A DNA stretch of 64,000 bases from Fen-1254 sp963778945 (GTDB lineage: Bacteria; Bacteroidota; Ignavibacteria; UBA10030): the NCBI GenBank assembly GCA_963778945.1, contig CAVZWL010000014.1, positions 1 to 64,000 of the forward strand, written 5' to 3'. This document shows positions 10,473-20,085 of the stretch, in pieces. The notes under the pieces were generated by a model that worked only from the letters and a program-made list of their open reading frames with translations, was not told the DNA's origin and searched no databases. Each line of letters opens with the position of its first letter. Positions within the stretch are counted from its first letter, which is position 1. A program made the translations under genes and the position numbers.

Positions 10473-11663
10473 ATGAACGAAATAAAATCGAACATTGGTA
10501 TTCTATTACCCCGCACGAATCGCGGAGGGCATTTTCAGCTTGCCTTAAGCATCGCAGACAGTCTCATAAAATATTCACGGAAATTCAATTATACGATTTT
10601 GTATTATGACAGGAAAATGCTCGATTGGCTGAGTGAAGACCTCCATGTAAACCGGGTTCAAATTAGAAAAAGCGCTCTCGTGAAAAGAATCAACACCTTT
10701 ATAAATCTTTTCTTCAATGTCCGAATGCTGCCGATGTCGAATGCAGATGTGTCGGAAACTCTAAAGAAAGCAGGTATAGACCTTTTAATCGTACCCTTCC
10801 ATGGTTTATTCGGTTACATGAACGACATTCCATACCTTGTCACAATAACCAATCTCATGTATAAATATTATCCACGAGAATTGGGGCATACCTGGAAAGA
10901 GAACATCGTCTCCGATTTAATGAATAAAACAACTGCCAGTCATGCCGCTCTCAGCATTGTGGATTCACAGCAGGGAATGGAAGATCTCAATCGGTTTTTT
11001 AAAATCCCAAGAGAAAAAATCGGTGTCATACCGCATATCCCCCCCGGCTATATTTATCGCTATAGAAATATGGATAGACACTCGGCATCAAAGATTCTGG
11101 CCAAATATAAATTACCAGAGAACTATATTTTCTACCCATCAGTTTTTTGGTATTACAAGAATCATGATCGATTGATTAAATCTTTAGCCAGGATTCATCA
11201 ACTTTACGGGACTAAAATACATCTTGTATTGGTGGGACATCCTCTGGATAATTATAAAAATGTTGTGCGTCTGATAAAAGAGCTGGGAATCGCAGATCAG
11301 ATCTCATTTTTAGGATTCGTTTCTGAAACAGAGATGGTGGCTTTGTATAAAAGGGCATCTGCACTGGTTTATCCTTCTCTTTTTGGTCCGACCAATATTC
11401 CTCCTCTCGAGGCGATGATTTTAGGGATTCCTGTATTGTGTTCAAATCTTTTTTCCATGCCTGAGCAAGTTGGTGATGCGGCTCTTCTCTTTGATCCGTT
11501 CAATATTGAGGATATTGCGGAAAAAATCTTCAGGATATGGACTGATGAAGATTTGAGAACGAGTCTTGTTCAAAAGGGTTATGAGCGGATAAAGAATATA
11601 ACTCAGCAGAATTACGCAATGCAATGGGAAACGGTCATAGAGAAAGCAATCGGAAAAATATAA
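10473..11663 (+). CDS. GT4-family glycosyltransferase, tandem paralogue
   Basis: An intact 396-residue GT-B glycosyltransferase. N-terminal NIGILLPRTNRGGHFQLALS (7-26) is the acceptor-side glycine loop; DLLIVPFHGLFGYMNDIPYL is conserved between copies; the donor domain has IFYPSVFWYYKNHDRLIKSL, ISFLGFVSETEMVALYKRAS and SLFGPTNIPPLEAMILGIPV, followed by FSMPEQVGDAALLFDPFN. The downstream gene at 11686 and the broken gene at 8197 are close copies, so this is a tandem expansion. The gap to 11686 is only 22 bases, which suggests one transcript. Sugar specificity is not readable. Confidence 0.9.
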   Translation: MNEIKSNIGILLPRTNRGGHFQLALSIADSLIKYSRKFNYTILYYDRKMLDWLSEDLHVNRVQIRKSALVKRINTFINLFFNVRMLPMSNADVSETLKKAGIDLLIVPFHGLFGYMNDIPYLVTITNLMYKYYPRELGHTWKENIVSDLMNKTTASHAALSIVDSQQGMEDLNRFFKIPREKIGVIPHIPPGYIYRYRNMDRHSASKILAKYKLPENYIFYPSVFWYYKNHDRLIKSLARIHQLYGTKIHLVLVGHPLDNYKNVVRLIKELGIADQISFLGFVSETEMVALYKRASALVYPSLFGPTNIPPLEAMILGIPVLCSNLFSMPEQVGDAALLFDPFNIEDIAEKIFRIWTDEDLRTSLVQKGYERIKNITQQNYAMQWETVIEKAIGKI

Positions 11664-11685
11664 CAGGCATTACTGCATATTCGCC

Positions 11686-12898
11686 TTGAATAATAAGAAA
11701 TATACCATAGGCATCGTATTACCTCGAAAAGAAGACGGGGGACACTTTCAACTCGCTCTGAGTATAACGGACAGTCTGCTCAAGTATTCTCGTGAATATG
11801 ATTATAAGATTTTATATTTTGACGAAGATTCGATTCAATGGATTGCTGCAGAAAAAGATATTGCCGGTTTGATCCGGATATCGGAAAGAAATTTATGGCA
11901 AGGAATCTGCACTTTTATGAATATATTGTTCCGGTCCAAACTTTTAGCGATGTCAAATCCAGAACAATCTGCAAAATTAATAAATGCAGGGATTGATCTG
12001 CTGCTTATTCCTTTTCCGGGATTATTCGGGTTTATGAACGATCTTCCATATATTATTTGTATCAGCAGTTTGCCCCATAAATACTATTCGAAGCCTCCTA
12101 TCGGGCCGACTTTTTCAAAAAGAATCATATGGAACATAGTCAATAAAAATGCCGCAAAATATTCTGTTCTTAACACTGTCGATTCTGAACGTGGAATGGA
12201 TGACTTAAATAAATATTACGGTATAGCAAAAAATAAAATAAGGATTATCCCGCATATACCATCCGGTTATATCTATAAAAACAAGAATATGGATTTAGAG
12301 ACAGCTGGCGCAACACTGAACAAATATCATTTGCCCGAGGAATATATTTTTTATCCTGCACAATTCGTGAACGGCAAGAACCATATCCGCCTGCTCAAAG
12401 CGTTAAAGTTGATCGAACAGCAGTATGGAATGAGAATTCCGATTGTCTTGGCAGGATCTCCGAACGAAAGTTATAAAGATGTAATGGAAGCTGTTGAATA
12501 TTTAAAAATGAACGATCAGGTCGTTTCTATCGGTTATGTCTCGGATAAAGAAATAGCCGCATTATATAAGAAAGCTGCTGCGCTGGTATATCCTTCATTA
12601 TTCGGCCCGACCAACCTGCCTCCTCTTGAGGCAATGATTCTGGGAACGCCGGTTGCATGTTCCAACTTGTTTGCAATGCCGGAACAGGTAGGAAATGCAG
12701 CGCTCCTGTTCGATCCGTTCAGCGTTGAGGATATGGCAGAAAAGATTCGTATTATCTGGACAGATGACAGCCTGAGAGCGAAACTTGTAAACAAAGGATA
12801 TGAAAAGATAAAAGATTTGACTCAGCAGAATTATGCTGTGACAATGGGAACACACAATTGAAAATGCGCTGGAAGAATACCAAGAATCTCAACCCTGA
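11686..12898 (+). CDS. GT4-family glycosyltransferase, tandem paralogue (frameshift near the C-terminus)
   Basis: A near-identical architecture to the gene at 10473: KYTIGIVLPRKEDGGHFQLA at the N-terminus, DLLLIPFPGLFGFMNDLPYI, YPSLFGPTNLPPLEAMILGT and FAMPEQVGNAALLFDPFS. The reading frame breaks at about 12838: the written frame stops early at 12861, while the next frame continues QWEHTIENALEEYQESQP to a TGA at 12898, matching the C-terminus of its neighbour (QWETVIEKAIGKI). The start is probably TTG at 11686; no ATG fits and no clear ribosome binding site is seen. Only the last about 20 residues are affected, so this is likely a functional gene with one sequence error. Confidence 0.85.
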
Positions 12899-12954
12899 GC
12901 CGGACTGTCCGGAACCAGTCAGCCGATTGGATAAAATATCTTTGGAGTTGACTC

Positions 12955-13383
12955 ATGTCAAAAGAGATTAAAAACGCAGGTCTGGAGTATCTATACCAGA
13001 AAGACGAATTATACGCCATTGTTCTCAGGAACAATTATAAGGGCGATTCCATAGAGTTTTTTACGCCAGATAGTTTTTCGCAGCAGCTCGGCTACTTGCC
13101 TCACAAGAGAGGCGATGTTATTAGACCGCATGAACACAGGATTAATAAAAGAGAAATTCATTATACACAGGAGGTTCTTCTCATCAAAAAAGGAAAGGTA
13201 AAGGTAAATTTTTACGATTCGATGCATCAGCCGGTCTTTTCCGAGCTGCTTGAATCAGGCGATATGATACTTCTGTGCGGCGGCGGGCATGGTTTTGAAA
13301 TGCTTCAGGATACCGTTATGATCGAAATAAAACAGGGACCATATACGGGCGAAAATGATAAAAAAATATTCGAGGGAGTATAA
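12955..13383 (+). CDS. Small cupin-fold protein
   Basis: A 142-residue protein with a cupin-like metal site: RPHEHRINKREIHYTQEVLL (about 59-78) gives His-x-His and a downstream Glu, then KKGKVKVNFYDSM and a second motif LLCGGGHGFEML with a late His. Such single-domain cupins in polysaccharide loci may be sugar-nucleotide isomerases, epimerases or sensors, and the exact reaction is not clear here. It is preceded by GGAG 7 bases before the ATG. It sits 12 bases before the aminotransferase gene and probably forms an operon with it and the following methyltransferase, suggesting a joint role in making an amino or methylated sugar. Confidence 0.75.
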   Translation: MSKEIKNAGLEYLYQKDELYAIVLRNNYKGDSIEFFTPDSFSQQLGYLPHKRGDVIRPHEHRINKREIHYTQEVLLIKKGKVKVNFYDSMHQPVFSELLESGDMILLCGGGHGFEMLQDTVMIEIKQGPYTGENDKKIFEGV

Positions 13384-13395
13384 TTAACTATTTAT

Positions 13396-14517
13396 ATGAT
13401 TCCTGTCAATGAACCCTCTATCGGAGCGAAAGAACTCGAGTATGCAACTGAGGCCGTTAAGTCCGGCTGGATTTCATCCGAAGGGAAATTTATAAAGCTC
13501 TTCGAGGAAAAATTCGCTCAGTATGTGCAGAGAAAATACGGTGTGGCCGTCAACAATGGCACAAATGCACTGATTCTTGCTCTGCGGGCATTGAATTTGC
13601 CGGAAGGAAGCGAAGTGATCATCCCTTCCTTTACGATTATTTCCTGTGTGCTTGCTTGTATCTATAACAATCTTGTTCCGGTTTTTGTCGATGCCGATGA
13701 AGAGACGTGGAATATGGATACATCCTGCATCGAAGAAAAAATAACACCGAAATACAAAGGCAATTATGCCTGTGCATATTTACGGACATTCCGGTCGATA
13801 TGGATAGAATATCAGTGAATTGGCAAAAAAACACAATCTATATGTCGTCGAAGATTTTGCAGAAGCAATCGGTTCGGAATATAAAGGCAAAAAATGCGGG
13901 AGGATTTGGAGATATAAGCTGTGCCAGTTTTTATGCGAATAAGACAATAACCACCGGCGAAGGCGGCATGTGTCTGACAGATAACGAAGAGATTGCCGAA
14001 AAGATGAAATGCCTGCGAAACCTTGCTTTTGTTCCGGAGAAGAGATTCGTTCATGAGGAGCCGGGATTCAACTTCAGAATGACGAATGTGCAGGCCGCCA
14101 TTGGTCTTGCTCAAGCTGAAAAAATAGACGAACATGTGAAAAAGAAAGCATGGATAGGCAAAAAATATTCAGAATATTTAAAGGATCTCGAAATTAAAGG
14201 ATTGCTCAGACTTCCTGCAGAGAAATCCTGGGCAAAGAATATTTACTGGATGTACGGAATAGTTCTAAACAAAGAAACCGGTATCTGTGTTCTCGACTTA
14301 ATGAAAAAGCTTCTGGAAAAAGGCATACAAACGCGTCCATTTTTTTATCCGATGCACCTTCAGCCGCTCTTTGAGAAATATTCATGGTTCAAGAAAGAGA
14401 GACTTCCAGTTTCTGAAAGTCTTTATGAATATGGATGTCAGCTTCCTTCCGGATCTGACACTTACGGAAGAGAATATAGCGAAGGTTGCAGAATCTCTTA
14501 AGGAGGTCATTGTATGA
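13396..14517 (+). CDS. DegT/DnrJ/EryC1-family PLP aminotransferase (frameshifted in this sequence)
   Basis: A sugar aminotransferase that would convert a 3- or 4-keto nucleotide sugar to the amino sugar. The N-terminal piece reads IPVNEPSIGAKELEYATEAV, GWISSEGKFIKLFEEKFAQY and the PLP-phosphate loop NNGTNALILALRAL, then IIPSFTIIS. Frame changes lie near 13765, 13797 and 13900. The later piece holds FGDISCASFYANKTITTGEG, where the Lys of NKTIT is the PLP Schiff-base residue, then FNFRMTNVQAAIGLAQ. A last frame change near 14454 restores LTLTEENIAKVAESLKEVIV and a TGA at 14517. The stop overlaps the next start as ATGA, and that overlap supports the corrected frame. Confidence 0.85.
14500..14506 (+). 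promoter_or_regulatory. Strong Shine-Dalgarno deciding the methyltransferase start
   Basis: AAGGAGG lies 7 bases before the ATG at 14514. It is inside the end of the aminotransferase gene, and together with the ATGA stop/start overlap it implies translational coupling of the two genes. Confidence 0.8.
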
Positions 14518-15291
14518 CGGTGTTCGGAGATGAATATACTCGTGCGTATGATTCGCTGTACAAGGATAAGAATTATGAAAAAGAGTGCGATTTTATAGAG
14601 GAGACGTTCAAGAAATACGGTTATCGGCCAGAGTCAATTCTTGACCTTGGATGCGGTACGGGCAATCATGCACTTATTCTTGCTCAAAGAGGGTACAAGG
14701 TCACAGGTGTAGACCGGTCGGCGCCTATGCTCGAAAATGCAAAAAGGAAAGCCCAAGATGCGGCTCTGAATATAAAATTTGTTGAAGGCGATATCGCGAA
14801 CATTGCACTTGACGGAAAATTTGACGCCGTAATTTCTATGTTTGCCGTGATGAGTTATCAGACCACTAATGCGGATGTTGCGGCGGTTTGTAAAAATGCG
14901 AATAAAGCTCTCGTCTCAGGTGGAGTGTTCATATTCGACTGCTGGCATGGATCTGCGGTAATCGCCGATAAACCCGGTATCAGAATCAAAGAGATGGATG
15001 ACAGGCAATGGTGAAAAGATTATCAGATTTACGGAGCCTGAGATTGACTTTATGCATCATCTTGTCAATGTGCATTTCAGGCTCTGGCAGGTTAAAGACG
15101 GTAGGGTGATGGAAACCCGGGAGACGCATCCGATGCGATTCTTTTTTCCGCAGGAAATCAAATACTACATGGAGAATGCAGGATTTAAAAACGTCGATTT
15201 GTACCCGTTTCTCGATTTGCACAGAGCCCTGACGGAAAGAGATTGGAATATGTCGGTGGTGGGAAGGAAGATTGTGAATGGAAAACTGTGA
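14514..15291 (+). CDS. Class I SAM-dependent methyltransferase (one frameshift)
   Basis: About 258 residues. The SAM-binding core is clear: SILDLGCGTGNHALILAQRG (motif I, about 42-61), VTGVDRSAPMLENAKRKA (motif II) and IKFVEGDIANIALDGKFDAV. The frame breaks at about 14995-15010: the first frame stops after MDDRQW at 15014, and the second continues EKIIRFTEPEIDFMHHLVNV to the TGA at 15291, ending RDWNMSVVGRKI. The whole resembles the ubiE/glycine-sarcosine-type methyltransferase fold. As part of the cupin-aminotransferase-methyltransferase set it would N- or O-methylate the sugar made by its neighbours; that is inference. The final codons lie inside a RGTRAAC heptamer repeat. Confidence 0.85.
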
Positions 15292-15425
15292 ACGGTGAAC
15301 TGTAGCCGCGACGGGTCGTCGCGGGGAGGACTCAAAATAGGAATCAAGCTATCGCTTGATGACTTTTTTATGCTTCCAGCTGTCGGCTACAGAGGATGGT
15401 CGCGGATGATCCCGACATCCATTAT
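15292..15425. repeat. REP-like palindrome block
   Basis: After a short GTGAACTGT heptamer run, a perfect hairpin CCGCGACG-GGT-CGTCGCGG sits at 15306-15324, followed by AAGCTATCGCTTGATGACTT and CAGCTGTCGGCTACAGAGGA. Related GC-rich blocks with the same GTAGCCGCGAC edge occur at 16480 and 21245-21315, and further-diverged relatives at 27175 and 48530. No coding signal is seen. Confidence 0.75.
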
Positions 15426-15506
15426 AGACGTTCTTTTGCCTAAGAATAGCTATATTTACAAATGTAAAATAATCCATTTAGCATAATTCGAAATGGACAT
15501 AATATT

Positions 15507-15914
15507 ATGATGGAACAGCACGATATCCGCTGGAAGCAGCGATTTCAAAATTTTGAGAAAACACTGTCTTATCTTGATCATGCGCTTAATATTCAAAAGC
15601 CCGATGTGACTCAGCGGGCGGGTATTGTGCAATTTTTTGAACTTTCATACGAACTTGCATGGAAAGTGTTAAAAGATTATTTGGAAGATCAGGGATTTAC
15701 GGATATTGCCACACCGCGTGCGGTTATAAAAAAATCGTATGAAATCGGACTTATCAGTAATGGACATCAATGGCTCCAATTATTGGATGACCGCAATTTG
15801 ACCTCCCATACATATGACGAATCAAAGGCATTAGAAGTCGATCGCCTGATTCGACAATATTATCACCCTCTATTCAGGGAACTTGCCGCAATACTCAAGG
15901 TAAAGAATGTATGA
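15507..15914 (+). CDS. HEPN-domain toxin of a HEPN/MNT toxin-antitoxin pair (HI0074-like)
   Basis: A 135-residue all-alpha protein of the HI0074 nucleotidyltransferase substrate-binding family. In the HEPN superfamily the catalytic RNase motif is R-x4-H, present here as RNLTSH at residues 96-101 (Arg96, His101). FFELSYELAWKVLKDYLEDQ (about 43-62) is the conserved core helix. It overlaps the MNT gene by four bases (ATGA at 15911), the usual HEPN-first order. Known relatives act as ribonuclease toxins neutralised by AMPylation of a residue near this motif. A second pair with the opposite order lies at 21434-22113. Isolated from the sugar genes by repeat-filled gaps, the pair looks like an acquired cassette. 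Confidence 0.9.
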   Translation: MMEQHDIRWKQRFQNFEKTLSYLDHALNIQKPDVTQRAGIVQFFELSYELAWKVLKDYLEDQGFTDIATPRAVIKKSYEIGLISNGHQWLQLLDDRNLTSHTYDESKALEVDRLIRQYYHPLFRELAAILKVKNV

Positions 15915-16231
15915 GCAGGCAATTTGGTTTGTCAGAAGAGGATATTTGCACAATTCGCGCAGTTTTATCTCGTTATCAAGAAGTAGAAGAAGCGCGTATC
16001 TTGGGAAGTCGTGCAAAAGGGAATTATAAAGCAGGAAGCGATGTCGATATCTCTCTAAAAGGAAAAGATCTTTCCATCCATATTGCCGCAGCCATTCAGG
16101 AAGAGCTCAACGAAGAAACGCTCTTGCCATATCAGTTTGATGTTCTCTGTTATGACAATATTGAGAGTCAAGATTTACGCCAACATATTGATCGGGTTGG
16201 AAAGGTTCTTTATAAAAAAGGTTTGGGTTAG
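15911..16231 (+). CDS. MNT-type minimal nucleotidyltransferase (antitoxin)
   Basis: A 106-residue minimal nucleotidyltransferase of the DNA polymerase beta superfamily. The signature GS-x10-DxD is complete: LGSRAKGNYKAGSDVDISLK, with Gly32-Ser33 and Asp44/Asp46. A third acidic position is likely in LPYQFDVLCYDNI (about 77-89). In studied HEPN/MNT systems this enzyme AMPylates the HEPN toxin and keeps it silent. Translation is coupled to the HEPN gene through the ATGA overlap. A heptamer repeat array begins immediately after the stop codon. Confidence 0.9.
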   Translation: MSRQFGLSEEDICTIRAVLSRYQEVEEARILGSRAKGNYKAGSDVDISLKGKDLSIHIAAAIQEELNEETLLPYQFDVLCYDNIESQDLRQHIDRVGKVLYKKGLG

Positions 16232-16564
16232 TTCTTGGTTCTTAGTTCTTCGTTCTTAGTTCTTGGTGCTTAGCTATCATGCGGAAGTTCAACGTTCAAC
16301 GTGCTGCGGTTGAAAATAGTAAGCGGAAAATGGTGAATGGTAAACTGTGAACGGTGTTAAGATGAGGAAGTGTTCTTAGTTTTGGTTCTTAGTTCCTGTG
16401 CGGAAGTTCCCGCCATAGGCGGGTGAACAATGTATTGCAGTGTTGCGGTTGAAAATGAGGAATGGTAAATGGTGAACTGTAGCCGCGACCGATGGTCGCG
16501 GAAGCTCCCGACACCAGCTTGCCCGCTGCAGGAGGGCGGTGTCGGCTAAAAGGAAATTTCTGCT
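16232..16564. repeat. Intergenic repeat block: heptamers plus REP-like palindromes
   Basis: The gap between the MNT gene and the reverse-strand kinase fusion holds runs of RGTTCKT-type heptamers (16232-16275, 16370-16395), RGTRAAY heptamers (16320-16352, 16455-16480), a CCCGCC-ATA-GGCGGG hairpin at 16409-16423, and a perfect hairpin CCGCGACC-GAT-GGTCGCGG at 16483-16501 followed by a CCGACACC...GGTGTCGG stem ending near 16545. As written, the kinase-fusion frame runs through this block to 16389, but this is an artefact of a frameshift near 16606. Confidence 0.85.
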
Positions 16565-19500
16565 TCATCCTTCGAAATTGGCAATTTCTTCTACATACTT
16601 CTTTACTTCCGTCATTGACCCACGAATCCAATTGTGCGGGATCTTTTAATTGCTGGCCGCGTATTCTTGGGACCACAACATATCCGCATTGGACACCCGA
16701 AAGTGCGCTCATATCGCTCCACAATTTCTCAATCTGAGCAACAGGATAAATATCTTCCTGTCCATGCCCCCACCTATATTTAACATCTTTGATTGTAACG
16801 TACGTCGGCATGTTCCGTGCCACATTCCTTACTGCATCGGCTAAATCGGCTTCGGATTTTGTAAAGAGATCGCTGCGTTCAAGGCCGAATATTTTTAATA
16901 ACTTGTCTATATTGATCCAGGTCGTCATACTGTTATAGTAACTCAGTCCGAATTCATCCTCTTCACGCGGCTGTGCCAACCCCTCCAGCATACGGACTTT
17001 TCCGTTGATGCGCGCCAACCCTCCTCCATGGTCTTCGATACGCCGCGGCAAAACTTCAAATGTCAGTGCATTTCCGGATGCAATATGGTAGTTTAATATT
17101 TCCGGGGAAAGATTCACTCCGAGTGTATCGATGTTATGAAGAAGAAGATGCTGAAGAGACGGCGATTCCTTCAAAACACCCGCAAGAATTCCGTTCCGAA
17201 TTAAATTAGGAACTTCGTACCAATGACCCAGAGGTGTCAATCTTTGTAATGCGATATTATCCCTGTAATCGCTCGCTTCACCTTTCACTTTTGCCCAGTG
17301 AATCAGCGTTTCGTGCAGAGCATCGACAACTTTTTGTTTGTTTTCGTCCAATTTCTCTTGAAGCATTTCCTCCCATAAAAACCTCAAATCGCGTTCCATC
17401 GGAATAAACCGCTGTCCTATAGATTTTCCGGCAGAGAGATACAGCAATCCGTCGAAATGATAATTGTTCGTCCTTTGTAGTTCTTTCTGAATCGGACGAT
17501 GCGTTAAATAACTCGTTGCAATGATATACGGAATCGAAGCGTTGAATTCCCCGGAGGTCTTTCTGTTTTTCGCAAGGTGTATTTCCAAAAACGACCGATG
17601 CCGGCCATTCATCTGTATGAATGGATTGATTGCCTTTATAACACCGGCGCCTTGTGTCCAGCGGCTCCCGATGCCTGCAGCCAGGCAGAGCATGGCAACA
17701 TTCTTATTTTTAATCGCCTGCAAACCTATTTTATTCTTGTCGTCAAGGACGTTTGAAAATATGACATCGGAAGAGGATATATCTTCAATGACCGTTTCCA
17801 AAGGCAGGCGGTTTCGGTTTAATCCGATTCTTCCTTTTCTCAGATCATTCCGGATTTGTTCATGCTGAATGAGGTCGAATCCGTTTTCTTTCTTAATACG
17901 TTCGGTTTCTTTATCTTGCTGCTGTTTTTCCGCGATCTCTGCCGCATTGGAGTATTGAAAGACATTGCCTATGATGGAACGGAAGATGGGAAATGCTTCG
18001 TTATGATGGGCAGTTTTTAAAGAAAAAAGATCTATTTCAATTTTGCGCGAATCGGGAACGGTGGCAGAATTCGATCGTGCCAATTGAGGAACAACCAGCG
18101 CATAGTATTTCTGCGGCATCAATGCCGCATCATCATGAAGCAGATGCGCTGCAGTGCCTTTGCTATTGATGGTGAAATCATAAACGACAGGATTCATAGC
18201 AAAAGGAAGCGATTCTTCCATTTCCGTTTTTGTCTCCTGAAGAATGTGCAGCAGTATTTGCTTTGCTTCTGTATAAATACGCGGATCGACAAAAATCCCC
18301 ATCCCGCCTCCGGACATTCCTCCAAGCATGAGAAATCCCCAATAGTTGTCCCCGAAAGTTTCTTTTGCTTTTTTAATAATGACTTCGGTGAAATGTGTCG
18401 TGGCCCAGGGAATGATCGCTTTAATCGGATCGTTGAAATTTTGAGTGGTCAGGGAAGCTAATTTTTTTATATCCCCGCTTTGCAGCGTCTTTACGATTTC
18501 ATCATACAGCGTATTGGCTCGCTGGCGCGCATTCCATTCATCGCTTAACCGTAAAAGATATTTTTCCGTAACCATTTCAAGTATAGGTCCGACGTTCGAC
18601 GCCATACCGCCGTGCATGAGAATCAACGATGATGCAATCTTATTTTCGAATTCCGGATGTATCGTATTGTCTTTTAAAATATGGTGACAGGGGAGAAGGC
18701 GTGCCGCGGCTGATATTAAATTCCGCATCGCCTTTGTCTGCCGAAACTCCTTCTATTGCTTTGATCCCTGGCCATACACCGCCCGAATCCTGCCAGCCGC
18801 CGCCTGAACCTCCGAGCCATTCTCCAAGAATCGCACGCGAAGCAATAAGGTCTCTTTCCTGCTCGGACGGCATTCCTTCCAATTGCAGCGTTTGTTGTGT
18901 GGCACGCATAAGTATGCTGATCATCGATGCCAAGAGGTTCGTAGAGACAGCCAGGCGCGATCCTTTGGGAATATCGTTGACTTTTGTTACAAGTTCGATT
19001 CCCAATCCGGGATACAATATTTTATCCAGTATATCTTTGATGGTAAAACGCGTTCCCTCAAAGGACGGAGGAATGAATCCGGATGCGATGACGGCTGCTT
19101 TTAACAAGCCCAGATAATCATTTCCAAAATTAAAAAGATCACTGAGATCGGAAATATCCTTGCTTTCATTGAGGTCGAGAGATGTAAAACGGATGAGGGA
19201 TTCGTCGATAATGCGCAGGTACGATTCAATAGGCGGTTTAATTTCGGTATCGCGGCCAAAAACGCCGAGGTTCACCGAAATATTGATGACACGGGCGCCT
19301 TCCGGGTAATCCATTCCCAAAAAAAATATATCCGACCAGCAGCTATGCGTCAGATCCAGCCGGACAGGCGTTTGCTCGCAAAGAATCGGATAGAGATGAG
19401 TGGCGTGAGAACGATTGATGAGCGCCGGATGAATTTTCAGCGGATGCTCATCCGGATGACCGACACGAAACATCCATTGATTGCCGAGCGATGAGCGGAC

Positions 19501-19903
19501 GCTTTTTCGAACTTGATCCGTCAGATACCTGGAAGGTGTTTTCGTGATACGTTTCGGCCAAACAACTCAGCAAATTCTCATTCGATTGACGGCCCGCTGA
19601 TTCGCGGAATATTGACAGAGCTTTTTCGTAATTTCGCTCTAAAAAATTTTTACAGCCTTCAACCGGGATTGCACCGGTTGGCCGGATAATTTTTGAATCC
19701 AATAAATAAAATCGATATCCGGCATAAAGAAATATGGATGCCCGGACCTTTTCGTAAAGATTTTCTGTCGACTTTCGGAATTCTTCAAGTTCTGCTAAAT
19801 AGGATTTTATCTGCTCGATCGATAGATCTTTGCATAATGCTTCGAAAGATGTGTCGCGGTTTGCCGGATCCTGCGATTGGATGGTATGTATAAAGGGATT
19901 CAT
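16565..19903 (-). CDS. Bifunctional fusion: GHMP kinase (fucokinase-like) and UDPGP-type nucleotidyltransferase
   Basis: About 1110 residues when frame changes near 19535, 18703 and 16606 are bridged. Residues about 1-140 form an N-terminal helical region. The GHMP kinase follows: PVRLDLTHSCWSDI, the ATP-binding loop IPKGSRLAVSTNLLASMISI, and SGGGWQDSGGVWPGIKAIEG; C-terminal GHMP motif LMLGGMSGGGMGIFVDP. The last about 450 residues resemble UDP-glucose pyrophosphorylase: NVAMLCLAAGIGSRWTQGAG, HLLLHNIDTLGVNLSP and ALTFEVLPRRIEDHGGGLAR. This would phosphorylate a sugar at C1 and then make the nucleotide sugar, a salvage route. Domain order is opposite to Bacteroides Fkp (nucleotidyltransferase first). 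The ATP loop departs from the usual GLGTSS. The bridged C-terminus is VKKYVEEIANFEG. Confidence 0.8.
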
Positions 19904-20085
19904 GTTGAGAACGATAAAAGTTCTTAGTCCTTAGTTCGTGGTTCTTAGTTTAAATTCAACGTACAGCATGCCATGGTTGTTTAGTCGTTTGGTTGATTTA
20001 GTTCGCCGGTTAATTTGTTTTTCAGTAGTTAAAAGTTCCCTGCTTGAAATTTACGATTAACCATTAACCATTCACTATTTACCAT
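19904..20085. repeat. Heptamer repeats between two reverse-strand sugar-nucleotide genes
   Basis: Holds RGTTCKT heptamers at 19919-19950, a CAGTTG/GTTTGGTTGATT-type degenerate run at 19975-20035, and the reverse form of the RGTRAAT heptamer (ATTAACCATTCACTATTTACC) to 20093, which overlaps the 3' end of the nucleotidyltransferase gene. Confidence 0.75.

Noticed and set aside
16389..16564. C-terminal extension of the kinase fusion through the repeats
   Set aside because: A one-base shift near 16606 gives a natural end (VEEIANFEG, stop at 16565); the extension reads REP palindromes.
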